Of a DNA stretch of 64,000 bases, positions 20,180 to 29,086 are shown in pieces. Numbering within the stretch: the stretch's first letter is position 1; each line of letters begins with the position of its first letter. A program made the position numbers and the translations under genes. This DNA comes from CAUZIR01 sp965250195 (lineage in GTDB: Bacteria > Chloroflexota > Dehalococcoidia > Lucifugimonadales > UBA2962), in the NCBI GenBank assembly GCA_965250195.1, contig OZ252295.1, forward strand, positions 1,054,001 through 1,118,000, in the 5' to 3' direction. The notes under the pieces were generated by a model. It was not told the origin of the DNA. It saw nothing but the letters and a program-made list of their open reading frames with translations, and made no database searches.

Positions 20180-21010
20180 ATGCCTGACACACCGATTTCG
20201 ACCTCCGGCCGATCCGCTTTAGACGTCGCTCTGGAGGCCGCCGGCGTCGCCGGCGGAATTCTCGCTGACCGTTTCGAAGCCGGCGTCGAGGTGAAAACCA
20301 AAGGCCGGGGCAACGTCGTCACAGACGTCGATGTCGCGGCGGAGAAGGCCGTTTCGGCGGTGCTTCTAAGAGAGTACCCGAACGTCCCGGTGCTCGGCGA
20401 AGAGAGCGTATCGGGCGAGATGCCGAGCGGCGAAAAGGATTGGGTGTGGATCGTCGACCCGCTCGACGGCACCCGCAACTTCGCCTCCTGCGTCCCCCAC
20501 TTTTCGACCGTCGTTGCCCTGGCGCACGAAGGCTCAGTGCAAATAGGGGTGAACCAAAACCCGATAAGGGGCGAGACCTTCCACGCAGTCAGAGGCGGCG
20601 GCGCCTTTCTCAACGGCAAACGCATCCGGGTGACTGAGGACGAACGGCTGGCCGACGGGATATTAGGGTTGGACCTGTCCTACATAGACGAAGGCGCGGC
20701 CGATCAGCTGAGGTTGGTGCTCGAGTTGTGGCCGGGCATGCAGACCGCGCGCATCCTCGGCTCGGCCGCGCTCGGGCTTTCTTACGTTGCGGCCGGGCGA
20801 TTCCACGTCTTTTTCCACCACAAGCTAGAGCCCTGGGACCAGGCGGCCGGGCTGCTATTGGTCGAAGAGGCCGGGGGTCTGGCGACCGACCGATACGGCT
20901 CCCCCGCCTCGCTCTACAGCGACGGCACCATAGCCGCATCCCCGGGCCTACACGCCGAGTTCATGGAACTGACCGAAGGCATGCCCTGGAGAGCCAGAAG
21001 CAGCAACTAG
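20180..21010 (+). CDS. Inositol monophosphatase-family phosphatase
   Basis: 276-aa Mg-dependent phosphatase of the SuhB/IMPase fold. Metal ligands are in GEES (near residue 74), the DPLDGTRNF motif (about 94-102) and WDQAAG (about 218). Substrates in this family include inositol phosphate, histidinol phosphate, PAP and fructose bisphosphate; the sequence does not choose among them. The ATG at 20180 follows a GAGAGAGAG tract that may serve as ribosome site. Confidence 0.85.
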   Translation: MPDTPISTSGRSALDVALEAAGVAGGILADRFEAGVEVKTKGRGNVVTDVDVAAEKAVSAVLLREYPNVPVLGEESVSGEMPSGEKDWVWIVDPLDGTRNFASCVPHFSTVVALAHEGSVQIGVNQNPIRGETFHAVRGGGAFLNGKRIRVTEDERLADGILGLDLSYIDEGAADQLRLVLELWPGMQTARILGSAALGLSYVAAGRFHVFFHHKLEPWDQAAGLLLVEEAGGLATDRYGSPASLYSDGTIAASPGLHAEFMELTEGMPWRARSSN

Positions 21011-21030
21011 CAGGCAGCAGCGGGCAATCG

Positions 21031-21090
21031 CGAAGCGATGAGGCCAAGAGCCGAAGAGCCCTAGAGCGAACCCGGTTCGCGGAGAGCCCC
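21031..21090 (+). repeat. Dispersed intergenic repeat, copy D
   Basis: One unit of the dispersed repeat, plus-strand orientation (GCGATGAGGC, then CCGAAGAGCCCTAGAGCGAACC). It fills the gap between the convergent inositol-phosphatase and kelch genes and ends at the stop of the latter. Confidence 0.65.
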
Positions 21091-22758
21091 TTAGGGCTCG
21101 AAGACGACCAGGGTCGCCATCACCTCGCCCGCGGCGTCCGTGCTATAGCCGAAGAAACCCACCCACGCCTTGCCGAAGGCCTTGAGGGCGGGCTCGGTCG
21201 AGCCAGCGGGTATCTCCAGGTCCATATTGCCCAGGTCCCAGCCGCCGCCGCGCAGATTAATGCGAATCGCCTCGCCGCCGTCGGGGCTATCAAGCACCTC
21301 TAAGAACCTTATGAGCGTCCCGACAACAGGTCCGGGGCTGGCGACGCCCTGGCCAATTCGGAAAGTGGCGGGCGTGCCCAGCGGTGTCACCACGACATCC
21401 TCGTCGGGACCGGCCACAACCGGGTCGGCGAACTCGACCGTGTCGGAGTCAAGAGTCCTGTCGGCGGAGCCCGTGCGCTCGAAGCCCTCATCCTCGACGA
21501 CCAGTGCGTCGCCCGGGTCAATCGGGCCGCCTCCGCAGCCGAGTACCGTGGGGCCGGAGGGCGTCTGGAACGGTCCGGGCGCGTAGTACTCGGTCATCAC
21601 CGCGATCTTGTCCGGGCCCTGTCCCCCGGTAATGAGGGCGCGGCCGTTGGGCAGAGTCGTCTGGCGATGGCGGTTGCGGGGCAGGTTCATGCGCGGTCCC
21701 GACGACCACGTCCCGGTCCAGGGGTCATAAATTTCTGTGGAATCGAGATTGCCCTCGCCGCCAGAGACGACCACCCTACCGTCCGCGAGCGTGGAGCCCG
21801 CGAAGTCCGAGCGCCCGGTGCTCATGGGGCAGGTGGTTGACCAGGTGTCGGTGGCCGGGTCGAAAATATCGGCGCCCTTGAGCTTGCCCTTGCCGCCCAC
21901 CACCATGACCTTGCCGTCACTGAGCTTGGTGTAAACGGGGAACAGCCGCGGCTCCGAGAGTCGGCCAGCGAACGTCCAGGTATCGGTAGCCGGGTCGTAG
22001 ATCTCCGACGAGGTGATGGCGTCCTCGATCTCGCGCTTGCCGCCGCCGGCGATCAGCACCCGGCCGTCATCCAGCAACACCGCCACGTGATTGGAACGGC
22101 CCTCGGCCAGTTCCGCCACCGCCGTTATCTCGTTCGTTTCAGGGTCATAGACCGAGACCTTCGTAAGCTGAGAAAGGTCATCGGTTCCGCCCACAATCAG
22201 CACCCGGCCGTCCGGCAGCAGCGTCTGGGTATGCTTCCACCGCCACACCTTCATTTTCGGTCCCACCGTCCAGGTATCGGCGGCCGGGTCGTAAATCTCC
22301 GTCGTCTTCTGGGGGTCGTTGGAAGAGTTCGCGCCGCCCGTCACCAGCACCTTGCCGTCGGGTAGGACCGTGGCGGCCGGATGTTCCCGTCCGAGATCGG
22401 CGTTGACCATCAGGGCCAGGTACTTCCACTGCTCCGTAGCCGGGTCGTAGATCTCAGCGGACTTGAGCCGGGGCACACGCTGCCCGCCACCGCTGCTGCG
22501 GCCACCGGCGACCATCAGCGTGCCGTCCTGGAGGATCAGCACCGAGTGGTCCTTGCGCCGGTCGGTCAGCTCACCGGAGACGACGAACTCACCTCCGCCC
22601 TCGGCGACGGCCGGGGTGTCGGAGCTGCTTTCGGTCTCAGAGCCACCGGTCTGAGACGCTGCGGGCGTGGAGTCATCGGCGCTCCCGCACGCGGCGGCGG
22701 CGGCCAGGACGAGCAATAAAAGAGAAATCGACAGGGCGGAGATCGTTTTGTTCACCAT
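21091..22758 (-). CDS. Kelch-repeat lipoprotein
   Basis: 555-aa surface lipoprotein. The signal and lipobox (SISLLLLVLAAAAAC) are followed by a Ser/Thr/Glu linker, then six or more kelch blades with the recurring DG.VLVTGG and EIYDPATDTW patterns. This predicts a beta-propeller. The C-terminal 130 residues after the propeller look like a separate beta-rich domain. The ATG at 22758 is chosen because the signal peptide starts there. Such propellers commonly bind carbohydrates or proteins at the cell surface; the ligand is unknown. Confidence 0.8.
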   Translation of the reverse strand: MVNKTISALSISLLLLVLAAAAACGSADDSTPAASQTGGSETESSSDTPAVAEGGGEFVVSGELTDRRKDHSVLILQDGTLMVAGGRSSGGGQRVPRLKSAEIYDPATEQWKYLALMVNADLGREHPAATVLPDGKVLVTGGANSSNDPQKTTEIYDPAADTWTVGPKMKVWRWKHTQTLLPDGRVLIVGGTDDLSQLTKVSVYDPETNEITAVAELAEGRSNHVAVLLDDGRVLIAGGGKREIEDAITSSEIYDPATDTWTFAGRLSEPRLFPVYTKLSDGKVMVVGGKGKLKGADIFDPATDTWSTTCPMSTGRSDFAGSTLADGRVVVSGGEGNLDSTEIYDPWTGTWSSGPRMNLPRNRHRQTTLPNGRALITGGQGPDKIAVMTEYYAPGPFQTPSGPTVLGCGGGPIDPGDALVVEDEGFERTGSADRTLDSDTVEFADPVVAGPDEDVVVTPLGTPATFRIGQGVASPGPVVGTLIRFLEVLDSPDGGEAIRINLRGGGWDLGNMDLEIPAGSTEPALKAFGKAWVGFFGYSTDAAGEVMATLVVFEP

Positions 22759-22825
22759 GACAGGGAATTTTACCTTAGACCGGTGCGTAACAGCACCATT
22801 TACCCCTGTCACATCCACTGGGCCA

Positions 22826-24070
22826 CTAGGCCGAGCGCAGCTTTGCCGCCGCCGCGGTGATTACTGCAGTGCCTCCCAGCACCACTGCGGCGCCGATGCC
22901 GATGGCCGCGCTGGCGCCGATGGAGTCGATCATCAGCCCCAGCGTCAACGGCCCCACCGGGCCGATACCGAACGTCAGCACCAGCGTCCCCATCGCCCGC
23001 CCCCGCATGCCTTCCGGGGCGTTGTCCTGGATGAGCAAAACGGCCAGCGCGTCGTAGGCCGCCAGCACCACCCCCATGCCCGCGATCACAGCAATGGCGA
23101 CGCCGAACACCCCCGAAAACGACAGGCCGACCAGCAGCAGGCCGGCCACCACCATTATCCCGATCAGGGCCGCGCCCTTGCGCCGCAGGTCCGGCAGAGC
23201 CGCCAGGAACATCGCCCCGACCACGCCGCCGACCCCGAACGCGCCGTTCATCAGGCCCAGTCCGATGGCCCCGACCCCATACACGTCGTCGTCGGCGAGA
23301 ATTGGAAACACCGATAGCATCCCGTACCCGAACGCCTCCGCCACGATCGCCAGCAGCAGCACCGCCAGCAGAGTCGCCGAGCCCAGCACCACCCTGAACC
23401 CAGACACCAGGTTCTGGACGACCGACCCCTCCGGTCGTTCTCCCGACGGACCAGGATGCCGGATGAACGTGGTGGACACCGCTGCCAGCGCGTACCCGAC
23501 GCTCGACACGAGGATCGCCGTGCCGATCCCGGCGAACTCGATGACTACCCCTCCTAAAATCGCTCCCAGTGCGCCTACGGACCGCAGGCCTACCGACCAC
23601 AGCGACACCCCGTTCAGGGCGTTTCGGGGGCCAACAACGTCGTAGATAAGCGTCTGGCCGCAGGTGAACTGGAGCGGCAGCCCGGCGCCCAGCACCAGGA
23701 CCAGCAGGAAGACGACCCACAGGTTTTCCAGCCCCGCCATCACCAGCAGCGCCAGCAGCAGCGTGCCCGCGGCCGAGAATACCTGCACCCCCGCCATCAG
23801 GTGTTTTCGATTCAGTCGGTCCGCCAGCGCGCCCCCAAAAGGCCCGACGACCAGCGCCGGCAGCGCGAAAACAGCGAACGCGAGAGTCACGAAAATGGCG
23901 CTGTCGGTGAGCGTAAGCACCAGCCAGGCCACCGCCGTTCGCTGCATCCAGCTCGCAACCGCCCAGGCCAGCGCCCCGGCCCAGATGAAGCGAAAGTCCC
24001 GGAATTGGAACGAGCGCAGCGGCCCCCGCAACTGACCCGCCGGGCCAGCCGGCGCTTCCACCTCAATCAT
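22826..24070 (-). CDS. MFS transporter (EntS/MFS_3-like)
   Basis: 414-aa membrane protein with about 12 hydrophobic segments and the MFS loop GGALADRLNRK between TM2 and TM3. It resembles the drug/siderophore exporter group (DUF894/MFS_3). It ends 67 bases before the kelch gene start and is preceded by the HAD genes on the same strand. The substrate cannot be inferred. Confidence 0.85.
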   Translation of the reverse strand: MIEVEAPAGPAGQLRGPLRSFQFRDFRFIWAGALAWAVASWMQRTAVAWLVLTLTDSAIFVTLAFAVFALPALVVGPFGGALADRLNRKHLMAGVQVFSAAGTLLLALLVMAGLENLWVVFLLVLVLGAGLPLQFTCGQTLIYDVVGPRNALNGVSLWSVGLRSVGALGAILGGVVIEFAGIGTAILVSSVGYALAAVSTTFIRHPGPSGERPEGSVVQNLVSGFRVVLGSATLLAVLLLAIVAEAFGYGMLSVFPILADDDVYGVGAIGLGLMNGAFGVGGVVGAMFLAALPDLRRKGAALIGIMVVAGLLLVGLSFSGVFGVAIAVIAGMGVVLAAYDALAVLLIQDNAPEGMRGRAMGTLVLTFGIGPVGPLTLGLMIDSIGASAAIGIGAAVVLGGTAVITAAAAKLRSA

Positions 24071-24075
24071 TCGGC

Positions 24076-24861
24076 CTATCCGGCCAGCAGGGGTATTATG
24101 ATTTCGTCGATCGCCAGGGCCAGGCCGTCTGACTCGACCGACGGCACGACGTGATCGGCCGCCTCTAGCACCTCGGGCGGCGCGCCCTCCATGGCGATGG
24201 CCAATCCGGCGGCCCGCAGCATGGGCAGGTCGTTATGGCTGTCGCCGATTGCGACGCACTCGCCCACGTCCACCCCGGCCCCTGCGGCCACTCGTGCAAC
24301 TGCCGTGCCCTTATTGGCACTAGGATCGGTAAAATCCACCGCCCAGAGGCCGTTATACGGCAGGTAGGCCCGTGCCGAGTGCAGGCCCAGTCGGGCCAGG
24401 TTCTCGGTCAGGCCTCGCGCGTCTTCGTCTGACAGGTCCAGCGCCGAGATGCGCGTAAAGGCGACGCCTTGAGCGTCCTGGGGATCGGTGGTGACTCAGG
24501 GAAGGTCGGCCACCTCGCTGCGTAAGTTCGCATAGGCGCCGTTCGGGTGGGTGGCGAAAAACATACATCCGGACGCCTCCAGCGTGTCCATTACAGCCGC
24601 TACGGCCGTCCGCTCCAGTGGCTGACTCCAGCGCACGTCTCCGTCGGGCATATCGAAAATAATCGCGCCGCCGTCGCAAATCTGAGGCGCCGATAACTCA
24701 AGATCGAGCGCGAACCGAATCGTCTCCAACCGCTCTCGTCCGGTGGCAATAGAGACGGGCACCCGGCCCCTCAGGCGACCGACCGCCGCACTCACCCGCG
24801 CCGAGATCGTCTGGTCCGGCCGCAGCAACGTCCCGTCCAGGTCAACGAAAACCCACTGCAT
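24076..24861 (-). pseudogene. HAD-superfamily phosphatase with an in-frame TGA
   Basis: Cof-type (HAD-IIB) phosphatase interrupted once. It starts at ATG 24861 (QWVFVDLDGTLL), keeps family sequence to EVADLP, then has TGA at 24496-24498. In the same frame it continues VTTDPQDAQGVAF... to the motif GDSHNDLPML and the stop at 24076. Reading through the single TGA gives a full-length protein of about 261 aa. A one-base transition (for example CGA to TGA) explains it. It is a tandem paralogue of the intact HAD gene next to it. Either it is a pseudogene or the stop is a sequence error. Confidence 0.85.
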
Positions 24862-24865
24862 GGCG

Positions 24866-25627
24866 TTAGGCCAGTCGCGGCGAAATGAACTTTTCGATCG
24901 CCGTTGCCAGCCCGTCCTCCCAGGCTGACGGTGCGACGTAGTGCGCGGCCGCCTTGAGCGACGGCGGCGCATGTCCCATCGCCACAGCCGACCCACAGGC
25001 CTGTAGTAGCGGCAGGTCGTTGAACGAGTCGCCGACCCCTGCGATCTCGCCCAATGGGACGCCGATGAACTCTGCGAACCGGGCCGCCGCCGCCGCCTTC
25101 GTCGCCTCGGCGTGAGTGAAGTCGACCATCCACTCTCCGTTGTCCGTGCGGATGATCACGGCCGCGTGCACGTCGTCCATGGCGTCGCCGATCTCTGCCG
25201 CCACGTCCTTCGCCCGCTCGGGCGTCAGCGAGTACGCCGATACCCTTGTCAGCCGCCAGTCCTTGATCTCGCCCGATCCCGAAACCCTGCGTGTGCCGTC
25301 TATCGCGCCAAACGTAAGCCCTGCGGCTTCCAAATATTCAACGATTGTTCGTCCGTCCTGTGGCTCCAGCGGCTTCACCCAGAGCGGCTCGTCTGCTCCT
25401 AAGGCAAACACCCGCGCGCCCCCTTCCGAAATCTGCGGCGCGGTGAATCCCATATCGCCTGCCAGCCAGCGGACATCGATGTGATCACGGGACGAGACGA
25501 TCCCCACCGGCACCTGCGCCGCCAGCCGTGTGACGGCCTCTCGAACGGTGGCCGTCACCTCCATGTCCTGTGGTGCCAGGGTCCCGTCACAGTCCACCAG
25601 CACGGCCCTGATAGGCGAGCCCGTCAA
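24866..25627 (-). CDS. HAD-superfamily phosphatase (Cof-type)
   Basis: 253-aa phosphatase. Motif I is VDCDGTLAP (about residue 12), motif II is in GIVSSRD, the lysine is in the cap-proximal region, and motif IV is GDSFNDLPLL. The C2B cap places it with sugar-phosphate or phosphoglycolate phosphatases. It is intact, and ends 5 bases before the start of its broken paralogue, so the pair arose by duplication. It is divergent from the aminotransferase array. Confidence 0.82.
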   Translation of the reverse strand: MTGSPIRAVLVDCDGTLAPQDMEVTATVREAVTRLAAQVPVGIVSSRDHIDVRWLAGDMGFTAPQISEGGARVFALGADEPLWVKPLEPQDGRTIVEYLEAAGLTFGAIDGTRRVSGSGEIKDWRLTRVSAYSLTPERAKDVAAEIGDAMDDVHAAVIIRTDNGEWMVDFTHAEATKAAAAARFAEFIGVPLGEIAGVGDSFNDLPLLQACGSAVAMGHAPPSLKAAAHYVAPSAWEDGLATAIEKFISPRLA

Positions 25628-25720
25628 GGCGCGCCTCGGCCCGAACCGGTGTCGGGGCGCATCGGGTCGGCTGGATGTCTGCCTAGTTGAATCGGGGCCT
25701 GCGGGTTAAAGACACTGGAA

Positions 25721-25816
25721 ATGATGACTACGGCGATCGAATTTCTCTTCACGGTAGTTCTCATCATAGGTGTTGCGAACACCATGGGCTCCGCCCTGGC
25801 GCCGACACAGCTATAA
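25721..25816 (+). CDS. Possible 31-aa membrane miniprotein
   Basis: Short ORF MMTTAIEFLF... with a single hydrophobic stretch (FLFTVVLIIGVA), in the divergent gap between the HAD and first aminotransferase genes. Only a weak ribosome site (TGGAA). No homology claim is made; it could be chance. Confidence 0.25.
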   Translation: MMTTAIEFLFTVVLIIGVANTMGSALAPTQL

Positions 25817-25817
25817 T
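25812..25817 (+). promoter_or_regulatory. -10 element of the aminotransferase array
   Basis: Perfect TATAAT about 100 bases upstream of the first aminotransferase start. No good -35 is seen at 17 bp. If used, the leader contains the two hairpins at 25847-25898. Confidence 0.4.
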
Positions 25818-25846
25818 CGCGGTCCGCCCTGACCAAAAGGGGGGAT

Positions 25847-25898
25847 TCAGGGGGAACCTCCCCTGACAACGAGAATGGTTTCAGGGGCACTCCCCTGA
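25847..25898 (+). promoter_or_regulatory. Twin hairpins in the leader of the first aminotransferase
   Basis: Two near-identical hairpins with stem TCAGGGG/CCCCTGA, at 25847-25866 and 25881-25898, just upstream of the ATG at 25918. Neither is followed by a T run. They could be mRNA-stabilising, protein-binding, or a repeat pair. Confidence 0.45.
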
Positions 25899-25917
25899 TA
25901 GCGAGAAGGGGGCTGGG

Positions 25918-26832
25918 ATGGCCGAGTTTGTTTCCTATTTGAACGGGGAGTGGATCCCCACCGACGAGTGCAAGATCGACATCTTCGACCGGGGCCTGCT
26001 CATGGGCGACGCGGTCTTCGACGTCGCCCGCACCTACTCCGGCAAGCCATTCAAAATCGAGCGCCACTTCGCTCGTATGGCCCGCTCACTCAAGTACACC
26101 CGCATGGACATCGGCATGACGCCCGACGAGTTCGGGGACATCGTGCTGGAGGCTGTCGAGCGCAACCAGGCGCTCGTACCTGACGCTGGCGACTTCATCA
26201 TCTGGTGGTTCGCCACCCGTGGGAAAGGTGCGTGGGCATGGTCCGCGGGACCGGGCACCGTGGGCTGCCGCATCGACGCAGTCGACTTCTCCCGCTTTGC
26301 GCCCTTTTTCACCTCCGGTACGCACGGCGTCATCACCAAGGTACGCAGCCACGCCCCGGGAACCGTCGAGACCAAGGTCAAGCACTACACCCGCATGAAT
26401 TTCGCCATGGCGGAACTGGAAGCCAACGACACCGTCCCAGGAGGTTGGCCGATCCTCACCGATCAGGAGGGCAACCTGACCGAGGGCACCATCAACAACG
26501 TGTTCGTGGTGAGCAACGGCACCATCCGCACCGCGCACGACACCTCCATCTTACAGGGCATCTCCCGAACGGTCGTGTTCGACCTGGCCAATCAGCTGGG
26601 CATCCCCATCGTAGAAGAGGACCTGCAGCCTTACGACCTCTACACCGCTGACGAGGCCTTCGTGTCCTTCACCGGTCCCGGCATCCTGCCCATGACGCGC
26701 GCCGACCACAGGGAAATCGGCGACGGCGAGGTCGGGCCGGTCGTCAACCAGCTCATCGCCGCCTGGTCGGAGACCGTCGGCATCGACATCGTCGACCAGG
26801 CCAACACCTTTGGCAGTCGTCCTTGGCCGTAG
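25918..26832 (+). CDS. Fold-type IV PLP aminotransferase, array copy 1
   Basis: 304-aa class IV aminotransferase. Shared array motifs are DRGLLMGDAVFD near residue 24, the PLP lysine in KVKHYTRMNF (about 158), EGTINNVFVV (cofactor-binding Glu), and QPYDLYTADEAF. It is diverged in the middle: WWFATRGKGAWAWS replaces the usual VTRG block. The IGDG.VGPVV tail is like (R)-amine transaminases and BCATs. The likely reaction is amino transfer between a branched or aromatic substrate and 2-oxoglutarate or pyruvate; the stereochemistry and donor are unknown. The next gene overlaps its 3' end by 10 bases. Confidence 0.85.
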   Translation: MAEFVSYLNGEWIPTDECKIDIFDRGLLMGDAVFDVARTYSGKPFKIERHFARMARSLKYTRMDIGMTPDEFGDIVLEAVERNQALVPDAGDFIIWWFATRGKGAWAWSAGPGTVGCRIDAVDFSRFAPFFTSGTHGVITKVRSHAPGTVETKVKHYTRMNFAMAELEANDTVPGGWPILTDQEGNLTEGTINNVFVVSNGTIRTAHDTSILQGISRTVVFDLANQLGIPIVEEDLQPYDLYTADEAFVSFTGPGILPMTRADHREIGDGEVGPVVNQLIAAWSETVGIDIVDQANTFGSRPWP

Positions 26833-27233
26833 GCAACCACAGAATCCTCGTATACGCCGACCGGGAGGACGAGCTGGCCGCCCTCACGTCCCGGCTCGAC
26901 GCCGACGGCCACTCCGCCACCGGCACCGTCGTCGACGAGCTGGCCATCGACCTCGCCTCCTCGTCCGACTTCGAAGCCTTGTTGGTAGACCGGCACGTGC
27001 CCCCCCGCGCCCAGCTGTGGATAACCAGCGAGATATCCCGCCGCAACCCCGGCATCCTCATCATCCGCGCCAACGGGCCCGAGGCGATCATCACCCAATT
27101 GCGCCAGGCCTTCACCGAGCGCCGGGCCGACGAAGAAAAAACCAGGGGCGACGCCGAGCGCCGAATCGCCGAGCAGGCGGAGGCACTTCTCGCAGACCCC
27201 CTGGGCGGGGAAGATTGGGAGGAAGAGCTTTGA
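26823..27233 (+). CDS. Small receiver-like protein within the aminotransferase array
   Basis: 136-aa protein not clearly of a known family. The N-terminal half (HRILVYADREDELAALTSRL; FEALLVDRHVPP; NPGILIIRA) has the strand-helix spacing of a response-regulator receiver, with an Asp in LLVDRHV where the phosphoacceptor would be. The usual acidic pair and the LTA and K positions are not convincing, so this may be a pseudo-receiver. The C-terminus is a charged helix. The start is TTG at 26823, overlapping copy 1. Its TGA overlaps the TTG start of copy 2, so it is coupled to both aminotransferases. Confidence 0.55.
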   Translation: MAVGNHRILVYADREDELAALTSRLDADGHSATGTVVDELAIDLASSSDFEALLVDRHVPPRAQLWITSEISRRNPGILIIRANGPEAIITQLRQAFTERRADEEKTRGDAERRIAEQAEALLADPLGGEDWEEEL

Positions 27234-28147
27234 AAGAGACTGTCGCCTACAAAAACGGTGAGTGGATGCCCAGGTCGCAGGTGACCATCGAGCTGGGCGA
27301 CCGGGGCTTCTACCTCGGCGACGCCGTGTTCGACCTGTTCCGCACCTTCGACGGACGGCCCTTCCGCATAAAAGAGCACATCGACCGTTTCTTTCGCTCC
27401 GCCCAGTTCGCCCGGCTGGACCCCGGCTTCACCCCCGACGAGCTGACCGCCCTCACCGTGGAGTGCGTCGAGCGCAACGAGCACCTGCGCAGCGAATTCG
27501 GCGACTGGTCCGTGTGGTTCAGCGTCACTCGTGGCCTTGCCGGATGGCGCACCCTCGATGCGAAGCCCACCTTCGTCGTGTACGCCGGAGAGGTCCCCTT
27601 CTACACCTTCGCCGACCAGTACGCAGACGGGGCCAGCGCCGTCATCACCCGGTCACGCAACCACACCCACCAGTCCCTCGACCCCAAGGTCAAGCACACC
27701 TCGCGCATGCACCTGAACCTGTCCGACCTCGAAGCCCGCGACATCGACCCGGCCGCGTGGCCCATCATGCTCGACATGGAGGGCAACATCGCCGAGGGTT
27801 CCGGCTCCAACGTGTTCGTCGTCAGCGATGGGGCGATGAAAACGCCATCCGACGCCACCATCCTGCGGGGCGTCACCCGCGACGTCGTCATCGAGCTGGC
27901 TGACCAGATGGGCATCCCCCTCTGCGAAGAGCCCATCCAGCCTTACGATGTCTATACGGCCGACGAGGTCTTCTTTACCTCTACGCCATTCTCTGTACTG
28001 CCGGTGACCAGCGTAGATCGCCGGGAAATAGGCGACGGCCGCCCCGGCGCCGTCGCCAGCCGTCTGCTGGCGGCCTTCAGCGAGCTGGCGGGCATCGACG
28101 TCGTAGACCAGGCCCTCCGCCACCAAAACGCCCGCTCCGACAACTAG
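27230..28147 (+). CDS. Fold-type IV PLP aminotransferase, array copy 2
   Basis: 305-aa class IV aminotransferase: DRGFYLGDAVFD, PLP lysine in KVKHTSRMHL, EGSGSNVFVV and QPYDVYTADEVF. The TTG start at 27230 is supported by GGAGG (27218-27222) 7 bases upstream and a 4-base overlap (TTGA) with the receiver-like gene's stop. The KHTSRMHLNL block differs from KHYSRMNFN in the other copies, so its active-site pocket may be specialised. Confidence 0.85.
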   Translation: MKETVAYKNGEWMPRSQVTIELGDRGFYLGDAVFDLFRTFDGRPFRIKEHIDRFFRSAQFARLDPGFTPDELTALTVECVERNEHLRSEFGDWSVWFSVTRGLAGWRTLDAKPTFVVYAGEVPFYTFADQYADGASAVITRSRNHTHQSLDPKVKHTSRMHLNLSDLEARDIDPAAWPIMLDMEGNIAEGSGSNVFVVSDGAMKTPSDATILRGVTRDVVIELADQMGIPLCEEPIQPYDVYTADEVFFTSTPFSVLPVTSVDRREIGDGRPGAVASRLLAAFSELAGIDVVDQALRHQNARSDN

Positions 28148-28173
28148 GCCCGCAAGCCGCCAGGAGAACCGAA

Positions 28174-29082
28174 ATGACCGAGATCACCGCGTACTACAAT
28201 GGCGAGTGGATGCCCCAGGCCGACGTCCGCATCATGCCGTTCGACCGGGGGTTCTACGTCGGTGACGCCGTCTTCGACCTCACCCGCACCTTCGACGGGC
28301 GCTCCTTCAAGATGGCCGAACATGTAGACAGGCTCTACCGGTCCCTCAAGTACGCTCGCATAGATGCCGGGCTGACCGAGGACGAGATGGTCACCGTCAG
28401 CGAAGACGGCATCCGGCGCAACGAGGCCGCCCGCAAAGACGGCGCTGGCGACTGGCACGTGTGGCAGGCTGTCACTCGCGGCATGGGGGTCTTCCGCAAA
28501 CCCAGCAGCGCCGCCACCGTCATGATCTTCTACCTGCCCCTCGGCGCCTCGACCTATGCGCCCTACTACCGGACGGGCGCGCATGCCGTGATAACGCGCA
28601 CCCGCAGCTATTCTCCCGAGTCCCTCGATCCCAAAATCAAGCACTACAGCCGCATGAACTTCAACATCGCCGAGCAGGAGGCCTTCGATATCGACCCCGA
28701 GGGCTGGCCCATCCTCCTCGACACCCACGGCAACCTGTCCGAGGGCAACGGCTATAACGTGTTTCTCGTGTCCAATGGCGTCCTGAAGACCCCCAAAGAC
28801 GACTCCATCTTGCAGGGGGTCTCCCGTGGGGCCATCTACGAACTCGCCGAGCGTCTCGGCATTCCCGTCTCAGAGGAGGCCTTGCAGCCCTACGACCTGT
28901 ACACCGCCGACGAGGCGTTCATTACCAACACCCCCAGCTGCATGTTGCCGGTGACAAAAGTGGACAACCGCCAGATCGGCGACGGGGTGCCCGGCCCCAT
29001 CACCCAGCAGCTACTGGCCGCATGGTCCGAGTGGGTCGGCGTGGACATAGTGGGACAAATGGAGGCGCTGAACACCGGCTAA
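28174..29082 (+). CDS. Fold-type IV PLP aminotransferase, array copy 3
   Basis: 302-aa class IV aminotransferase: DRGFYVGDAVFDLTR, lysine in KIKHYSRMNFN, EGNGYNVFLV and QPYDLYTADEAF, ending with IGDGVPGPITQQLLAAWSE. It is closest to copy 4. It starts at ATG 28174 with CAGGAG nearby, 26 bases after copy 2, so probably co-transcribed. Confidence 0.87.
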   Translation: MTEITAYYNGEWMPQADVRIMPFDRGFYVGDAVFDLTRTFDGRSFKMAEHVDRLYRSLKYARIDAGLTEDEMVTVSEDGIRRNEAARKDGAGDWHVWQAVTRGMGVFRKPSSAATVMIFYLPLGASTYAPYYRTGAHAVITRTRSYSPESLDPKIKHYSRMNFNIAEQEAFDIDPEGWPILLDTHGNLSEGNGYNVFLVSNGVLKTPKDDSILQGVSRGAIYELAERLGIPVSEEALQPYDLYTADEAFITNTPSCMLPVTKVDNRQIGDGVPGPITQQLLAAWSEWVGVDIVGQMEALNTG

Positions 29083-29086
29083 CGAG

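Noticed and set aside
24496..24498. TGA as a selenocysteine codon in the HAD gene
   Set aside because: The position is not a catalytic residue in the family and no SECIS-like hairpin directly follows. A plain nonsense change is simpler.
26810..27229. Upstream extension of aminotransferase copy 2
   Set aside because: The sequence before 27230 is Arg/Pro-rich shadow of the receiver-like gene. GGAGG and the family start place translation at the TTG at 27230.
27262..27903. 213-aa plus-strand frame inside copy 2
   Set aside because: Arg/His-rich composition and complete overlap with the conserved aminotransferase frame mark it as a shadow.
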